Virus record (IMG/VR): IMGVR_UViG_3300042691_031434
Location: 1-62,324 of that record
Origin: a virus
DNA: 62,324 nucleotides
Strand: one strand, 5' to 3'
Positions within the stretch are counted from its first letter, which is position 1; the number at the start of each line of letters is the position of its first letter. A model generated the notes under the pieces. That model had not been told where the DNA came from. It saw only the letters and a program-made list of their open reading frames with translations, and ran no database searches. A program made the translations under genes and the position numbers. Below, piece by piece: positions 41,501 through 50,518 of this stretch.

Positions 41501-43854
41501 TGTTCGCACCAGACCTAACCGCCCCCTTCGAGAAAAAGAAGACCGACGAATTCGGCCTTAGTTTCGCAACAGGTCTTGAGTCCTGGCATTTGATGCAAAT
41601 CGAAAGCCCGAACTTCCCTCGCCGGAAGTGGGCTGAGAACTATCAATACGCTTTGGGTAACCAGAGTTATTTGCGAACAATACAGCCAATCGACAATCTG
41701 GGGGCAAACGATAGCCAGACACTTCTGGGTGCCGACTTGAGGAACATGAAGTTGACCTCAACCATCCTGGAGAGCATTGTGGGCAAGCTAAACCGTCAGA
41801 AGTTTAAGCCTTCTGTGAGCATGATTGATGCTTTTAGCATGGATGCAAGGCAGGAGGTTGAGGCTAAGATGAAGGTGGCAATGATGCTTAAGCAGCAGGG
41901 GGCTGAAATGAGTCAATACCTCGGGCAGTTGGGATTAAGCCCCGACGAGATTCCAATCGATACCACCGAACTTGAAATCATGCTCAATTGTATGCCTCAG
42001 TTTGTCGAAGAGATGAACCTGGAGCTTGCAATTACAAAGGTGTGTAAAGAGAGCAGCATGGAGGTTCTTTCCAGGATGGCGGATTACGACGACGCCATCA
42101 CCGGAATGATGGGCTATTACATAAACAGAGTGAATGGGAAAAGACAAATCGAATGGCTGGATCCGCTTAATAGCGGTCACAGTATGTCCTTTTATCCTGA
42201 TGGCCGTGATATTGTTTGGAGCTACAGAATACGTCCTGTGCCTCTTGAGCAGGTTCGCATCGAGGCCCAGGAGTTTCTCACGGACGAGCAACTTAATAAC
42301 TTGAGAGGAGGCCAGTTTAGTATTTTGTACAACTGGTTATACTACTGGACGAACAACACGAACAACTTCCTAACCACCTTCACCAACACCTACACTGACT
42401 ATGTTCTCGTCATGGACTTTGAGTACGTTTCCACAGACCTACTCTACACCAACGTTAAGAATGGAAAGACTTACAATGGATATTCCAAAAAGACTTCCGG
42501 AAAAGATGGAGATGTTTACACTGCCAAAGTGCAGAACCTTTTCGGTGGTAAGTACATTTGCGGATCCGGATATCTCTATGACTACGGTGTCAAGCCTGGA
42601 GTTCGTCAACCTATCGTAACAAACAACGAGGACGCGTTTAAAGTAAACGCCGCCAAGGTGTATGGGTCGTTTGTGTGGCATCAGGGCAGCATGATAAGGG
42701 GTGAAACCATTAGCATTCTTGACCGGGCAAAGCCGCACATCGATGCTATTGAAGACACCTTTAAGAAATTCAAAACCTACATAAAAGAATTCCTCCCATG
42801 GATGATTAGGGTTGACCAGGACGCCCTGGCCGATCTTGCCATGAAGGAAGGAGACAACGTAACGGCCGAGGATTTAATGACTACGCTTTTGGAGCGCGGA
42901 CTTGGCGTTGTGTCTTCATCTGCATACAGAGGATTCCACAATGCATCCGTAAAGGATTCAATTGCCATGATAAGCAATGACGGGGGCGGCAACCTAAACG
43001 TACTTTGGGGCTTGCTGCTTCAGCAGATTAACTTGCTCCACGACATTGTTGGCGTCCCTAAGCTCGATACAGGAGGAGGAGTTTCTCCCGAGCAAGGCAA
43101 GGCAGTTAGCCAGATGCTTCTCCAGGGTAGCGAAAACGCTATTTCCGGATTGATCGACGCAAAGATTCGTCTTTATGGCACGCTCTGGGAAAACTTAATG
43201 TGGGACATCCTGCAAGGCGGTGAAGTAGGGGTTCAGAATAATAAAAGATTCTTTGTTCCTCCCGGCAATCCAAATGAAAAAATTCCAAACCTTGTTGTGG
43301 AAGCACTTCCCACTGATATGGAGTGGCAGGATCTCTACAATAACGCTCAGCAGGCTATGGCCGCCGGCATTATTACTATGGACCAATATGCCTACCTGAA
43401 GATTATTGACAACATGAAGCAGGCGTGGGGCTATCTGGCTGTCCAGCAAAAACGGACAGAAATGAAGAAGGCTCAGCAGCAGCAGCAAATTGATCAGGCC
43501 AACACCGAGCGCCAGATGATGTCCAACAAGCAGGCCCAGGACGGAAAAGAAAAACTTGAACAGCTCAAGATTATTGGGAATGTAATAGGAGAGTACGCTA
43601 AGGCAGCGTTTGCCAACCCTATGAATACTCAAAATCCTGATGTAGTTTTGCAAAAAATACAAATAGAATTAGCTAAAATGTATGGAAACGGAAGTACAGA
43701 ACCAAATGGAGGGCAACTTGCAATACCAGACGCAGGAGCAGGCCCAGGAGCAGAACAGCCTATTTCCCCTGGCGGAGAATCCGTTCAAGGTGACGAAGGT
43801 GATGCTGGATACGGAGTACCAGCAGAATATGGAGGAGACGAATTCGTCGAATAA
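41500..43854 (+). CDS. Portal protein
   Basis: A 784-residue protein that best fits a portal. It has WAENYQYALGNQSYL near residue 44, where portals show a Y-x-G-x-Q segment, then NMKLTSTILESIVGKLNRQ, a large mixed body, and a C-terminal helical, Gln-rich barrel region (KKAQQQQQIDQANTERQMM) with an acidic tail. It directly precedes the probable scaffold and major capsid genes, the usual order portal-scaffold-capsid. Portals form the 12-fold ring at one vertex through which DNA passes. Its end overlaps the next gene. Confidence 0.7.
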   Translation: MFAPDLTAPFEKKKTDEFGLSFATGLESWHLMQIESPNFPRRKWAENYQYALGNQSYLRTIQPIDNLGANDSQTLLGADLRNMKLTSTILESIVGKLNRQKFKPSVSMIDAFSMDARQEVEAKMKVAMMLKQQGAEMSQYLGQLGLSPDEIPIDTTELEIMLNCMPQFVEEMNLELAITKVCKESSMEVLSRMADYDDAITGMMGYYINRVNGKRQIEWLDPLNSGHSMSFYPDGRDIVWSYRIRPVPLEQVRIEAQEFLTDEQLNNLRGGQFSILYNWLYYWTNNTNNFLTTFTNTYTDYVLVMDFEYVSTDLLYTNVKNGKTYNGYSKKTSGKDGDVYTAKVQNLFGGKYICGSGYLYDYGVKPGVRQPIVTNNEDAFKVNAAKVYGSFVWHQGSMIRGETISILDRAKPHIDAIEDTFKKFKTYIKEFLPWMIRVDQDALADLAMKEGDNVTAEDLMTTLLERGLGVVSSSAYRGFHNASVKDSIAMISNDGGGNLNVLWGLLLQQINLLHDIVGVPKLDTGGGVSPEQGKAVSQMLLQGSENAISGLIDAKIRLYGTLWENLMWDILQGGEVGVQNNKRFFVPPGNPNEKIPNLVVEALPTDMEWQDLYNNAQQAMAAGIITMDQYAYLKIIDNMKQAWGYLAVQQKRTEMKKAQQQQQIDQANTERQMMSNKQAQDGKEKLEQLKIIGNVIGEYAKAAFANPMNTQNPDVVLQKIQIELAKMYGNGSTEPNGGQLAIPDAGAGPGAEQPISPGGESVQGDEGDAGYGVPAEYGGDEFVE

Positions 43855-44728
43855 CGAGCCGCAATATGAAGAGCAAGGTGAAGAGCAGCCTGTAGATGAT
43901 ATAGACGCGCTCCGCCAGCAGTTGGCTGACATGGAAGCTAAGCTTCAGCAGGCCGGAACAAAGGTAGAGTATAGGCTACCGGACGAAGTTCTTGAACTCA
44001 TCGACAATCCAGGAGTCCTGGCTTTGTTGCATGAGGACTATACAAAAAAGCCGGTGGTCGAGCTTATTAAAGACGCCTTCAGGGAGGCCAATCCCTGGGC
44101 TAAAACCGACCGCCACATTGAAATGCACCTAAAAAAGCAATATCCCGATATTGACTTTGATATGCCCGACGATCTCGGATTGTCTGAAGAGGATTACGAT
44201 GCAATTGCTTGGCAAGCCGAAGGTATTCGCCAGCAGCGCATTGCTCAACAGGACGAGCTTAAGGGCAAAATTGAAGCAGCCAAAAATCCGATTGCTGCCG
44301 AATATGACTTGGATGGCTATCAACAGCAATTCAATGAAATGGTAGAAAACGGAATAGGTGAAATCAAGGTTGAGAAGCTGCCCCTGGAGATCCCGGGGTA
44401 TCAGTATCCAACCGTTGATGCTGAAAAGATACGGGATATTGTGTACAGCGACGGAGTTCCGTTGTCACTTGACAGTGAAGGCAATGTGTGGCCCAACATG
44501 AGGGCTGCCGCTGCCATAGCCGAATTGGAGATGCTCAAGAGCCAGATTCCAGCGATGTTGGAAGCGGCCCGGAGAGCGGCCCCAAGGGAAGCAGTCGAGG
44601 CAATGAATAGGTCGTTGAACAACCAGGTGCCTCAAAATAACGCTGGTCCAATTGACACTAAACAAGCGACACAAGGTGCGCCCATGTTTGGTGGCATGAG
44701 GGTGGTCGGCGTTCAAACAAATTTCTAA
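43802..44728 (+). CDS. Probable capsid scaffold protein
   Basis: An acidic, helical, Gln/Glu-rich protein directly before the major capsid gene, as expected for a scaffold. The start is uncertain: the open frame reaches back to 43682 (348 residues, 173-bp overlap with portal), while ATG codons at 43802 and 43829 give shorter overlaps; I use 43802, giving 308 residues. Segments include DALRQQLADMEAKLQQAG and a C-terminal helix LKSQIPAMLEAARRAAPREA, which could bind the capsid protein. The role is inferred from position and composition. Confidence 0.6.
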   Translation: MLDTEYQQNMEETNSSNNEPQYEEQGEEQPVDDIDALRQQLADMEAKLQQAGTKVEYRLPDEVLELIDNPGVLALLHEDYTKKPVVELIKDAFREANPWAKTDRHIEMHLKKQYPDIDFDMPDDLGLSEEDYDAIAWQAEGIRQQRIAQQDELKGKIEAAKNPIAAEYDLDGYQQQFNEMVENGIGEIKVEKLPLEIPGYQYPTVDAEKIRDIVYSDGVPLSLDSEGNVWPNMRAAAAIAELEMLKSQIPAMLEAARRAAPREAVEAMNRSLNNQVPQNNAGPIDTKQATQGAPMFGGMRVVGVQTNF

Positions 44729-44746
44729 TCTTTTAATAAAACAAAA

Positions 44747-46204
44747 ATGGCAAATCCATTATACGGCTCAACAGGAGCCAATGTTTTTAATCCAACCGTT
44801 GCGGACGCGGGAACCCTTTCGGGTCTTGCGGATACCGTATCGTTTGTTCGTGAGTTCTGGCCTACTCTTCTGGATCGTTATCCTGACAGACAGCTCATCG
44901 AGAACGGCCTTATGGCTCACCTCGTTGACAACAAGGCTTTCGTTGGTGTTCAGACCAACACCACACAGGTGTTCCACGCTGAGCAGGATTCAGTGCTGAA
45001 TACGCTCACCGTTAGCTCCGTTCTTTCTCCGGGAGCGGCAGGAGCTTCAGCCACAATCACTGTTGATGCCCCAACCAATTTTGATGGCTCAACTACAAAG
45101 TACTATGCTTACGCAACTGTTGGCCAAAACTTTCAGGTTGCCGGGAATCCGGATATTATTCTGAACGTTACGGCTGTAACACCTCCGACAAACACAAGCA
45201 CCTCAACGTTTGTGATTACAGTGAGACCTTCCTCTGCTATTGCGGTGACCACAACCACCATTCCTGCCGGCAGCGTATTGCTTCCTCAGGACGGGGTGAA
45301 CGATCCAAATGGTAACTTCCAGGAAGGTACTGTTCGTAACTGGGCTCGTTATGGCGTGAACTTCCAGTACATGAGCACTCCTTCTGCCATCGTTGGTCAG
45401 GATACTTACAACCAGGCGTTTATGTTCCAACTTGAAGGCGGACAGAGCATCCTTGCTCCTCGCATCTTCGCTGATGCTATGATGACCGCCATGCTGAAGA
45501 AGTCTGCTGCCATCACTCGTGGTACTGGCGACACCTTTGGCGGACTTCAGACAACTGTAGGTTTCACTACGGCTGCCCAGACTTTTGGATTGACAGATGA
45601 TTACGCTCCAGGAGCTGTTCAAATGGCTACCCTTGAGAACATTGGTATCCGTCTTCAGAACCGTGGTGCTGGTACTGAGCTTGACCTGTGGGGTGGATAC
45701 AACTTCCTTCAGACCATTCAGGCTAACGCTCTTGCTCCTCTTCAGGGTGGTGCTGTTCAGTACATCTCTGGTGAGATGAACAGTGGATCTGGTCGTCCAG
45801 GTTTGAAGAAGTCCCTTGGTCACTTCATCCTTGGTAAATTCAAGGTGAACTTGAACGAGGCTTCTGAGTGGGCTCACAAGGCTATGTACTCTCCTGATAT
45901 CACTGGCGACGGCTCGTCCTTGACCAGTGGATACTGGGGTAATGCATTCTGCATCATTCCTAAAGAGCAGGTGGCTGTTCCTCGTGAACTTACAAACACC
46001 TCTTACACGGTTACTGCTCCAATGTTCCGTATTCTTCAACTGAAGGCTCCAGTGACAACTGGTGGTACTCCGGTGATGAACCAGATCGTAAAGCGTGATC
46101 CGGCTCACTTCGGTGCGATGAAGTATCAGATTGTCAACAACGAGCACTTCGCTGCTCAGACAATGCTGGCAAACAAGCTGTACTTCGGAGGAACTATCAT
46201 CTAA
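44747..46204 (+). CDS. Major capsid protein
   Basis: A 485-residue protein with codon use favouring smooth, highly expressed genes and very few Cys. It has an N-terminal region with SFVREFWPTLLDRYPDRQL, then a beta-rich body (TNTSTSTFVITVRPSS), and a C-terminal HFGAMKYQIVNNEHFAAQ. The size, place after the scaffold, strong terminator behind it and many Thr/Ser/Gly residues support an HK97-fold capsid protein. The family assignment is by context rather than a recognised motif. Confidence 0.7.
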   Translation: MANPLYGSTGANVFNPTVADAGTLSGLADTVSFVREFWPTLLDRYPDRQLIENGLMAHLVDNKAFVGVQTNTTQVFHAEQDSVLNTLTVSSVLSPGAAGASATITVDAPTNFDGSTTKYYAYATVGQNFQVAGNPDIILNVTAVTPPTNTSTSTFVITVRPSSAIAVTTTTIPAGSVLLPQDGVNDPNGNFQEGTVRNWARYGVNFQYMSTPSAIVGQDTYNQAFMFQLEGGQSILAPRIFADAMMTAMLKKSAAITRGTGDTFGGLQTTVGFTTAAQTFGLTDDYAPGAVQMATLENIGIRLQNRGAGTELDLWGGYNFLQTIQANALAPLQGGAVQYISGEMNSGSGRPGLKKSLGHFILGKFKVNLNEASEWAHKAMYSPDITGDGSSLTSGYWGNAFCIIPKEQVAVPRELTNTSYTVTAPMFRILQLKAPVTTGGTPVMNQIVKRDPAHFGAMKYQIVNNEHFAAQTMLANKLYFGGTII

Positions 46205-46225
46205 TAGTTCTTTCGCTTAAAAAAG

Positions 46226-46255
46226 AGGGCCTCTGAAAAGTTGGCCCTTTTTTTG
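46226..46255 (+). terminator. Terminator after capsid gene
   Basis: AGGGCC (46226-46231) pairs with GGCCCT (46243-46248), loop of 11 nt, then a TTTTTT run. It ends the portal-capsid transcription unit. Confidence 0.85.
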
Positions 46256-46287
46256 TTATTTTGCAGAGATAATTAAACAATAAATAT

Positions 46288-47262
46288 ATGGTAGTATCAT
46301 CCAACCGTGATAGCATTCACGAAATCAACACCTGGCCAAAAGAAGTAGAAGACAAGCTCATGGACTTACAGCCGGGAGAAATTGTAAAAGTTAGACTCAA
46401 TCCGTCAAAATGGCGCACCGTGATGGAGCAGCGGGGTACGTCCCAGGATATGCAACGCCCGGTTAGTTCTGGAATGGTCAAGAAGATTGGGGAGCATGGC
46501 ATTCCGTCTCCCTGGACGGTTCGGTTTGATAGAATTCCGTACCAAATTGGGTTCCTGGAGGGATATGATGTTAACGGGAACGCTCGTTACACCCATCCGG
46601 TTTTCAATCAAAATGGGGAGCTTGTTTTTAATGGCGACCGTGTGGGCGATCGTGAGAGATTTTTTGTCATTCAATTGCATCCACAGATGCGCGTTGATCC
46701 AATCTCCGGCCTGGAGCGCAATCCGTGGAAGTTTGAGATTGTGGACACCGAGAAGGAAAGCACTGGCATCACGCAGAACTTTGAAGTTAAACTTGCTCTT
46801 TTGAACAGGGTTAAAGACCTAAACGAATCCAGCCTGAATACATTGGTTTCCGCCGGTATGTATGAGCGATCGTTCCTTGGCCGCCCGGACCTGGAGGGTA
46901 AGGCTAAGAGTAGCCGTGCCATTCTGATTAAGATGGTGGAGGACGGTAAGTTCCGTGAGCTAAACGAGCTACTCAAGAAACTGGATGACGTTAACAAAAT
47001 CGCCATCGTTCACGACGCTTTAAACAACAAGAAACTCATTTGCACTGAGGCTAAGTTGATGCGTTACGATGGCCGGGAAATTTGTACATTTGCAGAGCCT
47101 ATCAGTATGCCTAACAATGAAGTGGCTGCAATAAATGCTTTCAGGTATGCGGCCCACGAGCCAGACTTTGAAAAGCACGTTATTGACTTCTTCAGGGAAA
47201 CATACGAGGCGGCAAAAACTACAACACACAAAGCTCGTAGAGGCACAAAGTCTGAAGAATAA
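46288..47262 (+). CDS. Hypothetical virion-region protein
   Basis: A 324-residue protein with a regular alpha/beta composition. It starts MVVSSNRDSIHEINTWPKEV and contains RFFVIQLHPQMRVDPISG; the second half is helical (LNELLKKLDDVNKIAIVHDA). No family is recognised. It follows the capsid gene and its terminator and is joined to the next gene by an overlap at 47262. It could be a head completion or morphogenesis factor. Confidence 0.55.
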   Translation: MVVSSNRDSIHEINTWPKEVEDKLMDLQPGEIVKVRLNPSKWRTVMEQRGTSQDMQRPVSSGMVKKIGEHGIPSPWTVRFDRIPYQIGFLEGYDVNGNARYTHPVFNQNGELVFNGDRVGDRERFFVIQLHPQMRVDPISGLERNPWKFEIVDTEKESTGITQNFEVKLALLNRVKDLNESSLNTLVSAGMYERSFLGRPDLEGKAKSSRAILIKMVEDGKFRELNELLKKLDDVNKIAIVHDALNNKKLICTEAKLMRYDGREICTFAEPISMPNNEVAAINAFRYAAHEPDFEKHVIDFFRETYEAAKTTTHKARRGTKSEE

Positions 47263-47471
47263 TGGACACTCCGGCAACTCTTTATAATAAGTATTTAGTT
47301 TCACAGAGTTTTGACATAGCAGGGGGGTGTTTTACCCCCTCGCTAAAAACTCAGACTCTTCTCGCGTTTTATCAAGAGGTGCTGTATCGCCAGAGCAGCG
47401 CCGTGAACGATACGGTGACGGCTAATCAGTTGCTTACGTTTACGTTCGAAAACTATTCATCAGAATATTAG
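47262..47471 (+). CDS. Hypothetical small protein
   Basis: A 69-residue protein whose start overlaps the previous stop. It is mostly polar with no visible motif (LYNKYLVSQSFDIAGGCFTP...). It belongs to the operon from 46288 to 47880. Confidence 0.5.
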   Translation: MDTPATLYNKYLVSQSFDIAGGCFTPSLKTQTLLAFYQEVLYRQSSAVNDTVTANQLLTFTFENYSSEY

Positions 47472-47475
47472 GGCG

Positions 47476-47880
47476 ATGAGAGATCAAGTGGGGTATCAAA
47501 TAGGTTTGTCATGCCACCTTCCACTCCGGGAGTCTGGCATGATAAATTTAATTGTTTCCGCTCTTTCGTGGCAAGAGGAAAAAGGGCCGTGCGCTATTTT
47601 TGTTGACGAAGATTTTTATAGGTTCCTTTTGCGTACAGACATAGAAAGCATCTATCAGGATGTTATAGCCCTTCCTGTTGACATTGATGAAGAGTCGGTG
47701 GATAATATTGTTAAGGCAATGTTTGCCCCTGTGGAAATGAAAAAGATTTTGAATATCCTTCCTGAAAAGATGACCAGGGAGGAAGTTGCCCGATATTTAA
47801 ATATGATCCCTGAAGATATAAGAAATCGCTGGGATGATATGCTGATGAACGAGGAAATGATTTTAAGTTTAGGGAATTAA
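47476..47880 (+). CDS. Hypothetical protein
   Basis: A 134-residue acidic protein. The first half contains INLIVSALSWQEEKGPC, the second is helical with EKMTREEVARYLNMIPEDI. No family is recognised. It lies between capsid-linked genes and the paralogous virion proteins. Confidence 0.5.
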   Translation: MRDQVGYQIGLSCHLPLRESGMINLIVSALSWQEEKGPCAIFVDEDFYRFLLRTDIESIYQDVIALPVDIDEESVDNIVKAMFAPVEMKKILNILPEKMTREEVARYLNMIPEDIRNRWDDMLMNEEMILSLGN

Positions 47881-47930
47881 AAAACTACAATAAAAATGCA
47901 TATTTGCATTTGAAATAGACAAACGCATCG

Positions 47931-48755
47931 ATGGCAGTAACAGCAATTACCACCACATTTGTTGGGATAACATTTTACAAAGATACGGAGGCTAATCTGG
48001 CAGTTGCGGCAAGCGCCCAGGGAATTGGCAATTTGGAAGAAGAAATACTGCCGGTGAGTTTAGAACAGGGAACTATATCCTCAACAAGCGGTAGTAATTC
48101 TGTATCTGGAATTGGAACAGATTTTACGGACAATCTTGCTGGGCAATACCTTTACTATTATGATGACACCGGGGTCCCGGAACTCATAGGAAAGGTTCTT
48201 TCTGTCTCAAGCGCTACATCTTTGGTTCTTACAGCGGATGCAACAATAACAAAAGCAGATGTGTATTATGGGTTTACCAATACGGTTGTAGGCCGGAGGG
48301 AAAACATTCTTGTACGCATTCCTGTGATTGTTCAGTCTGGTGGTGGTTCGGTAATTATGCCATATTGGAATAACTTCAGAGCAGGTGGATCGGGGTCTAA
48401 TTTAACGTGGAGCAACAATGTTGCAAACGGAAATCTTGAGCGGTATAGCACAATTGATTCTCCAATTGTGCCCATTTCGCCTGTTGTTAATATTCCGTAC
48501 ACAATAACCCCTAAATATGGGTACGTTCCTGTGACGGTTAACAACGGAGAAGTTGGCCCATTTCAAGTGTACTTTCAGACCTCGTCAGCATTTCCTCAGT
48601 TTTGCTTTGCTTTATTAAACCCATACGGCGATAGCAACAATCCCATCCCGGCAAATTCTTTATACAAACTTTTTGCCAGCGAAAGGTTTCAGCTTAACGG
48701 CGTAGTAGTTGTTCCAAACTATCCAGTATTAACATTAAAAGAAGCAGGTTACTAA
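47931..48755 (+). CDS. Virion protein, paralogue A
   Basis: A 274-residue, Ser/Thr/Val-rich beta protein. The segment FTDNLAGQYLYYYDDTGVP with ...LIGKVLSVSSATSLVLT closely parallels FNSFAVGQYLYYIDSTTGAY / MGQIEVINSATSVTLS in the next gene, so the two are paralogues. The later NVANGNLERYSTIDSP and PVTVNNGEVGPFQVYF fit a tail or baseplate protein. The next gene follows after one base. Function is inferred from the neighbourhood. Confidence 0.55.
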   Translation: MAVTAITTTFVGITFYKDTEANLAVAASAQGIGNLEEEILPVSLEQGTISSTSGSNSVSGIGTDFTDNLAGQYLYYYDDTGVPELIGKVLSVSSATSLVLTADATITKADVYYGFTNTVVGRRENILVRIPVIVQSGGGSVIMPYWNNFRAGGSGSNLTWSNNVANGNLERYSTIDSPIVPISPVVNIPYTITPKYGYVPVTVNNGEVGPFQVYFQTSSAFPQFCFALLNPYGDSNNPIPANSLYKLFASERFQLNGVVVVPNYPVLTLKEAGY

Positions 48756-48756
48756 A

Positions 48757-49590
48757 ATGGCAAATTTTAACACATCGGTAAACTATTACCGCATCAACGC
48801 AAACAATACAAGTTTAGCAACATCTAATTCGGGCGGAACAACTAATCAACCAACGGAGGAGATTGCGCCACCGGTACCTGGATGTACATATTCTTCTGGA
48901 GCCGGAGCGGGTCCTATTATTGGTGTGGCCATCACTACGCCAGCCTCTGACTTTAACTCTTTTGCTGTTGGGCAGTATCTATACTACATAGACAGTACCA
49001 CAGGAGCGTATGTTTTAATGGGGCAGATAGAGGTGATAAATAGTGCAACATCTGTGACATTATCGGAGACCTCTACGGGATCGCCTATAGCTGGAGACAC
49101 TCTTGTTGCTTCTAAGTTTTTGGTTTCAACCGTGGAGAGATTTTACATACGGGTGGCAACTGAGGTAGAAGGAGGTGCAGGAACAAACCGAGCCAACCTT
49201 CCGTTATTGACACAATGGAGAAGCAATGCTGCGCTAACTTCTGTTAATAATCAAAATATTACAAAGCTTACGCGGATATCCAGTGTTGGCTTGCCGCTTA
49301 CTGCCGCTCCCACTGAGGAGAACATTCCTTTTACTATTTCGTCGCTTAACCAGTTTACAACAGGAAATACAAGAGGCGCGGCGACGTATTGGGGTAGTGT
49401 TACAGATTTCCCTAATTACATATGGTTGTTAGCCCAGGTTGTACAGGGACAAAACGCTAACGCGCTGGCCTCAAAAACAATGTTTAGGTTCTCAACAGAG
49501 GAAACAGTAACTGCGCTTAATGTGGGGTTGGAGACAACTCTTGCAGAACTACAAACTGCCGGATACAACATATTTTACACCATACAATAG
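48757..49590 (+). CDS. Virion protein, paralogue B
   Basis: A 277-residue protein of the same build as the preceding one: an N-terminal region, a QYLYYID segment, and later ERFYIRVATEVEGG with a beta-rich end. It probably arose by tandem duplication. It may be a tail or fibre-attachment component. Confidence 0.55.
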   Translation: MANFNTSVNYYRINANNTSLATSNSGGTTNQPTEEIAPPVPGCTYSSGAGAGPIIGVAITTPASDFNSFAVGQYLYYIDSTTGAYVLMGQIEVINSATSVTLSETSTGSPIAGDTLVASKFLVSTVERFYIRVATEVEGGAGTNRANLPLLTQWRSNAALTSVNNQNITKLTRISSVGLPLTAAPTEENIPFTISSLNQFTTGNTRGAATYWGSVTDFPNYIWLLAQVVQGQNANALASKTMFRFSTEETVTALNVGLETTLAELQTAGYNIFYTIQ

Positions 49591-49603
49591 TTAATCCTTA
49601 AGT

Positions 49604-50503
49604 ATGGCGGCACAGGTTGTATTTGTAACACAGGGAGCATCGCAATCGTTCTTTTCAACAACGGTTACGGCTCCATTTTTTAGAAGTACATCACAGGCTG
49701 TAAGCTTTTTGAATTCAACACAAACGACGCCATTCTTCCAGTCTGGGTCACTACAACAGGCGGTATTTAACTCAATACAAACCACGCCTTTCTTCCAATC
49801 TTCTGCATTGGCTGTGTCAATGTTTGACACAATTGAGACGGGGGCGGTAAAGCTTCTTCAATTGCGGATAGGCGATTTAACGCTAAACACTGCCCAGTCC
49901 CAGGTGGACGTTCCTGATGCCACAGGGGTATATGATCCTGTAACAAACCCTGGTGGGTATAATCCTGATGGAGACCCTCCTGTGTCCGGGAGACCGGAAA
50001 GAACGGATCTTTTTTTATGGACAGTGTTTCGCTTATGGACTGACACGGGAGACGCTACACAAACACCAGAAAGCCAGGCAGAAGAAGAGGATGATCCGTA
50101 TGTATATCCACTCACTCTTCCCACCGAGACAATTGCCGGGGAGGCTGTTCCAATAAGGGGCCTTTACGAAATCATTCTTATAGCAGCTCCATTTGGCACC
50201 CCCTATGGCGACTATCAAGGGTACGAATCCCTCACCGAGTTTGCTGCTGAAGCAGAAGGATGGTATCAGGTCGGTGCTGGTCTTATGGTGGATCCTTTCG
50301 TGAGCAATTGCCTGAATGCAAAGCGTTATGAATTCTTGCAGGGGGTGATGTGCGGAAAGTGTGACACAGGATATCTGGACGTGTATAGTGTTTACGTAGG
50401 GATGCTTGCGGCAATGGATGCGAAGCAGTGGGACAGGGCTGAAGTCTTTTATGATCAATTAAAAGAAATATGTGCCACAGGAAGTTTATCTTGCAACTGT
50501 TAA
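49604..50503 (+). CDS. Virion protein with N-terminal 19-residue repeats
   Basis: A 299-residue protein. The first 80 residues contain three to four tandem units of about 19 residues with the pattern ..TxPFFxSxSxAVSxLNSxQT.. (TAPFFRSTSQ, TTPFFQSGSL, TTPFFQSSAL). A proline/acidic-rich middle (about 105-165) follows. The C-terminal domain is helical and Cys-containing (QGVMCGKCDTGYLDVYSVY, ends SCNC). It lies directly before the long fibre and may anchor or adapt it. Confidence 0.55.
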   Translation: MAAQVVFVTQGASQSFFSTTVTAPFFRSTSQAVSFLNSTQTTPFFQSGSLQQAVFNSIQTTPFFQSSALAVSMFDTIETGAVKLLQLRIGDLTLNTAQSQVDVPDATGVYDPVTNPGGYNPDGDPPVSGRPERTDLFLWTVFRLWTDTGDATQTPESQAEEEDDPYVYPLTLPTETIAGEAVPIRGLYEIILIAAPFGTPYGDYQGYESLTEFAAEAEGWYQVGAGLMVDPFVSNCLNAKRYEFLQGVMCGKCDTGYLDVYSVYVGMLAAMDAKQWDRAEVFYDQLKEICATGSLSCNC

Positions 50504-50518
50504 AAGCTTCTATAAAAT

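Noticed and set aside
45203-46147. 314-codon minus-strand open frame opposite the capsid gene
   Set aside because: It lies wholly antisense to a well-supported capsid gene and its translation is Ser/His/Arg-rich without any motif, as expected for a shadow frame.
47899-47906. CATATTTG as a promoter for the gene at 47931
   Set aside because: It misses the first base of TAnnTTTG and has no -33 box, so I did not list it.
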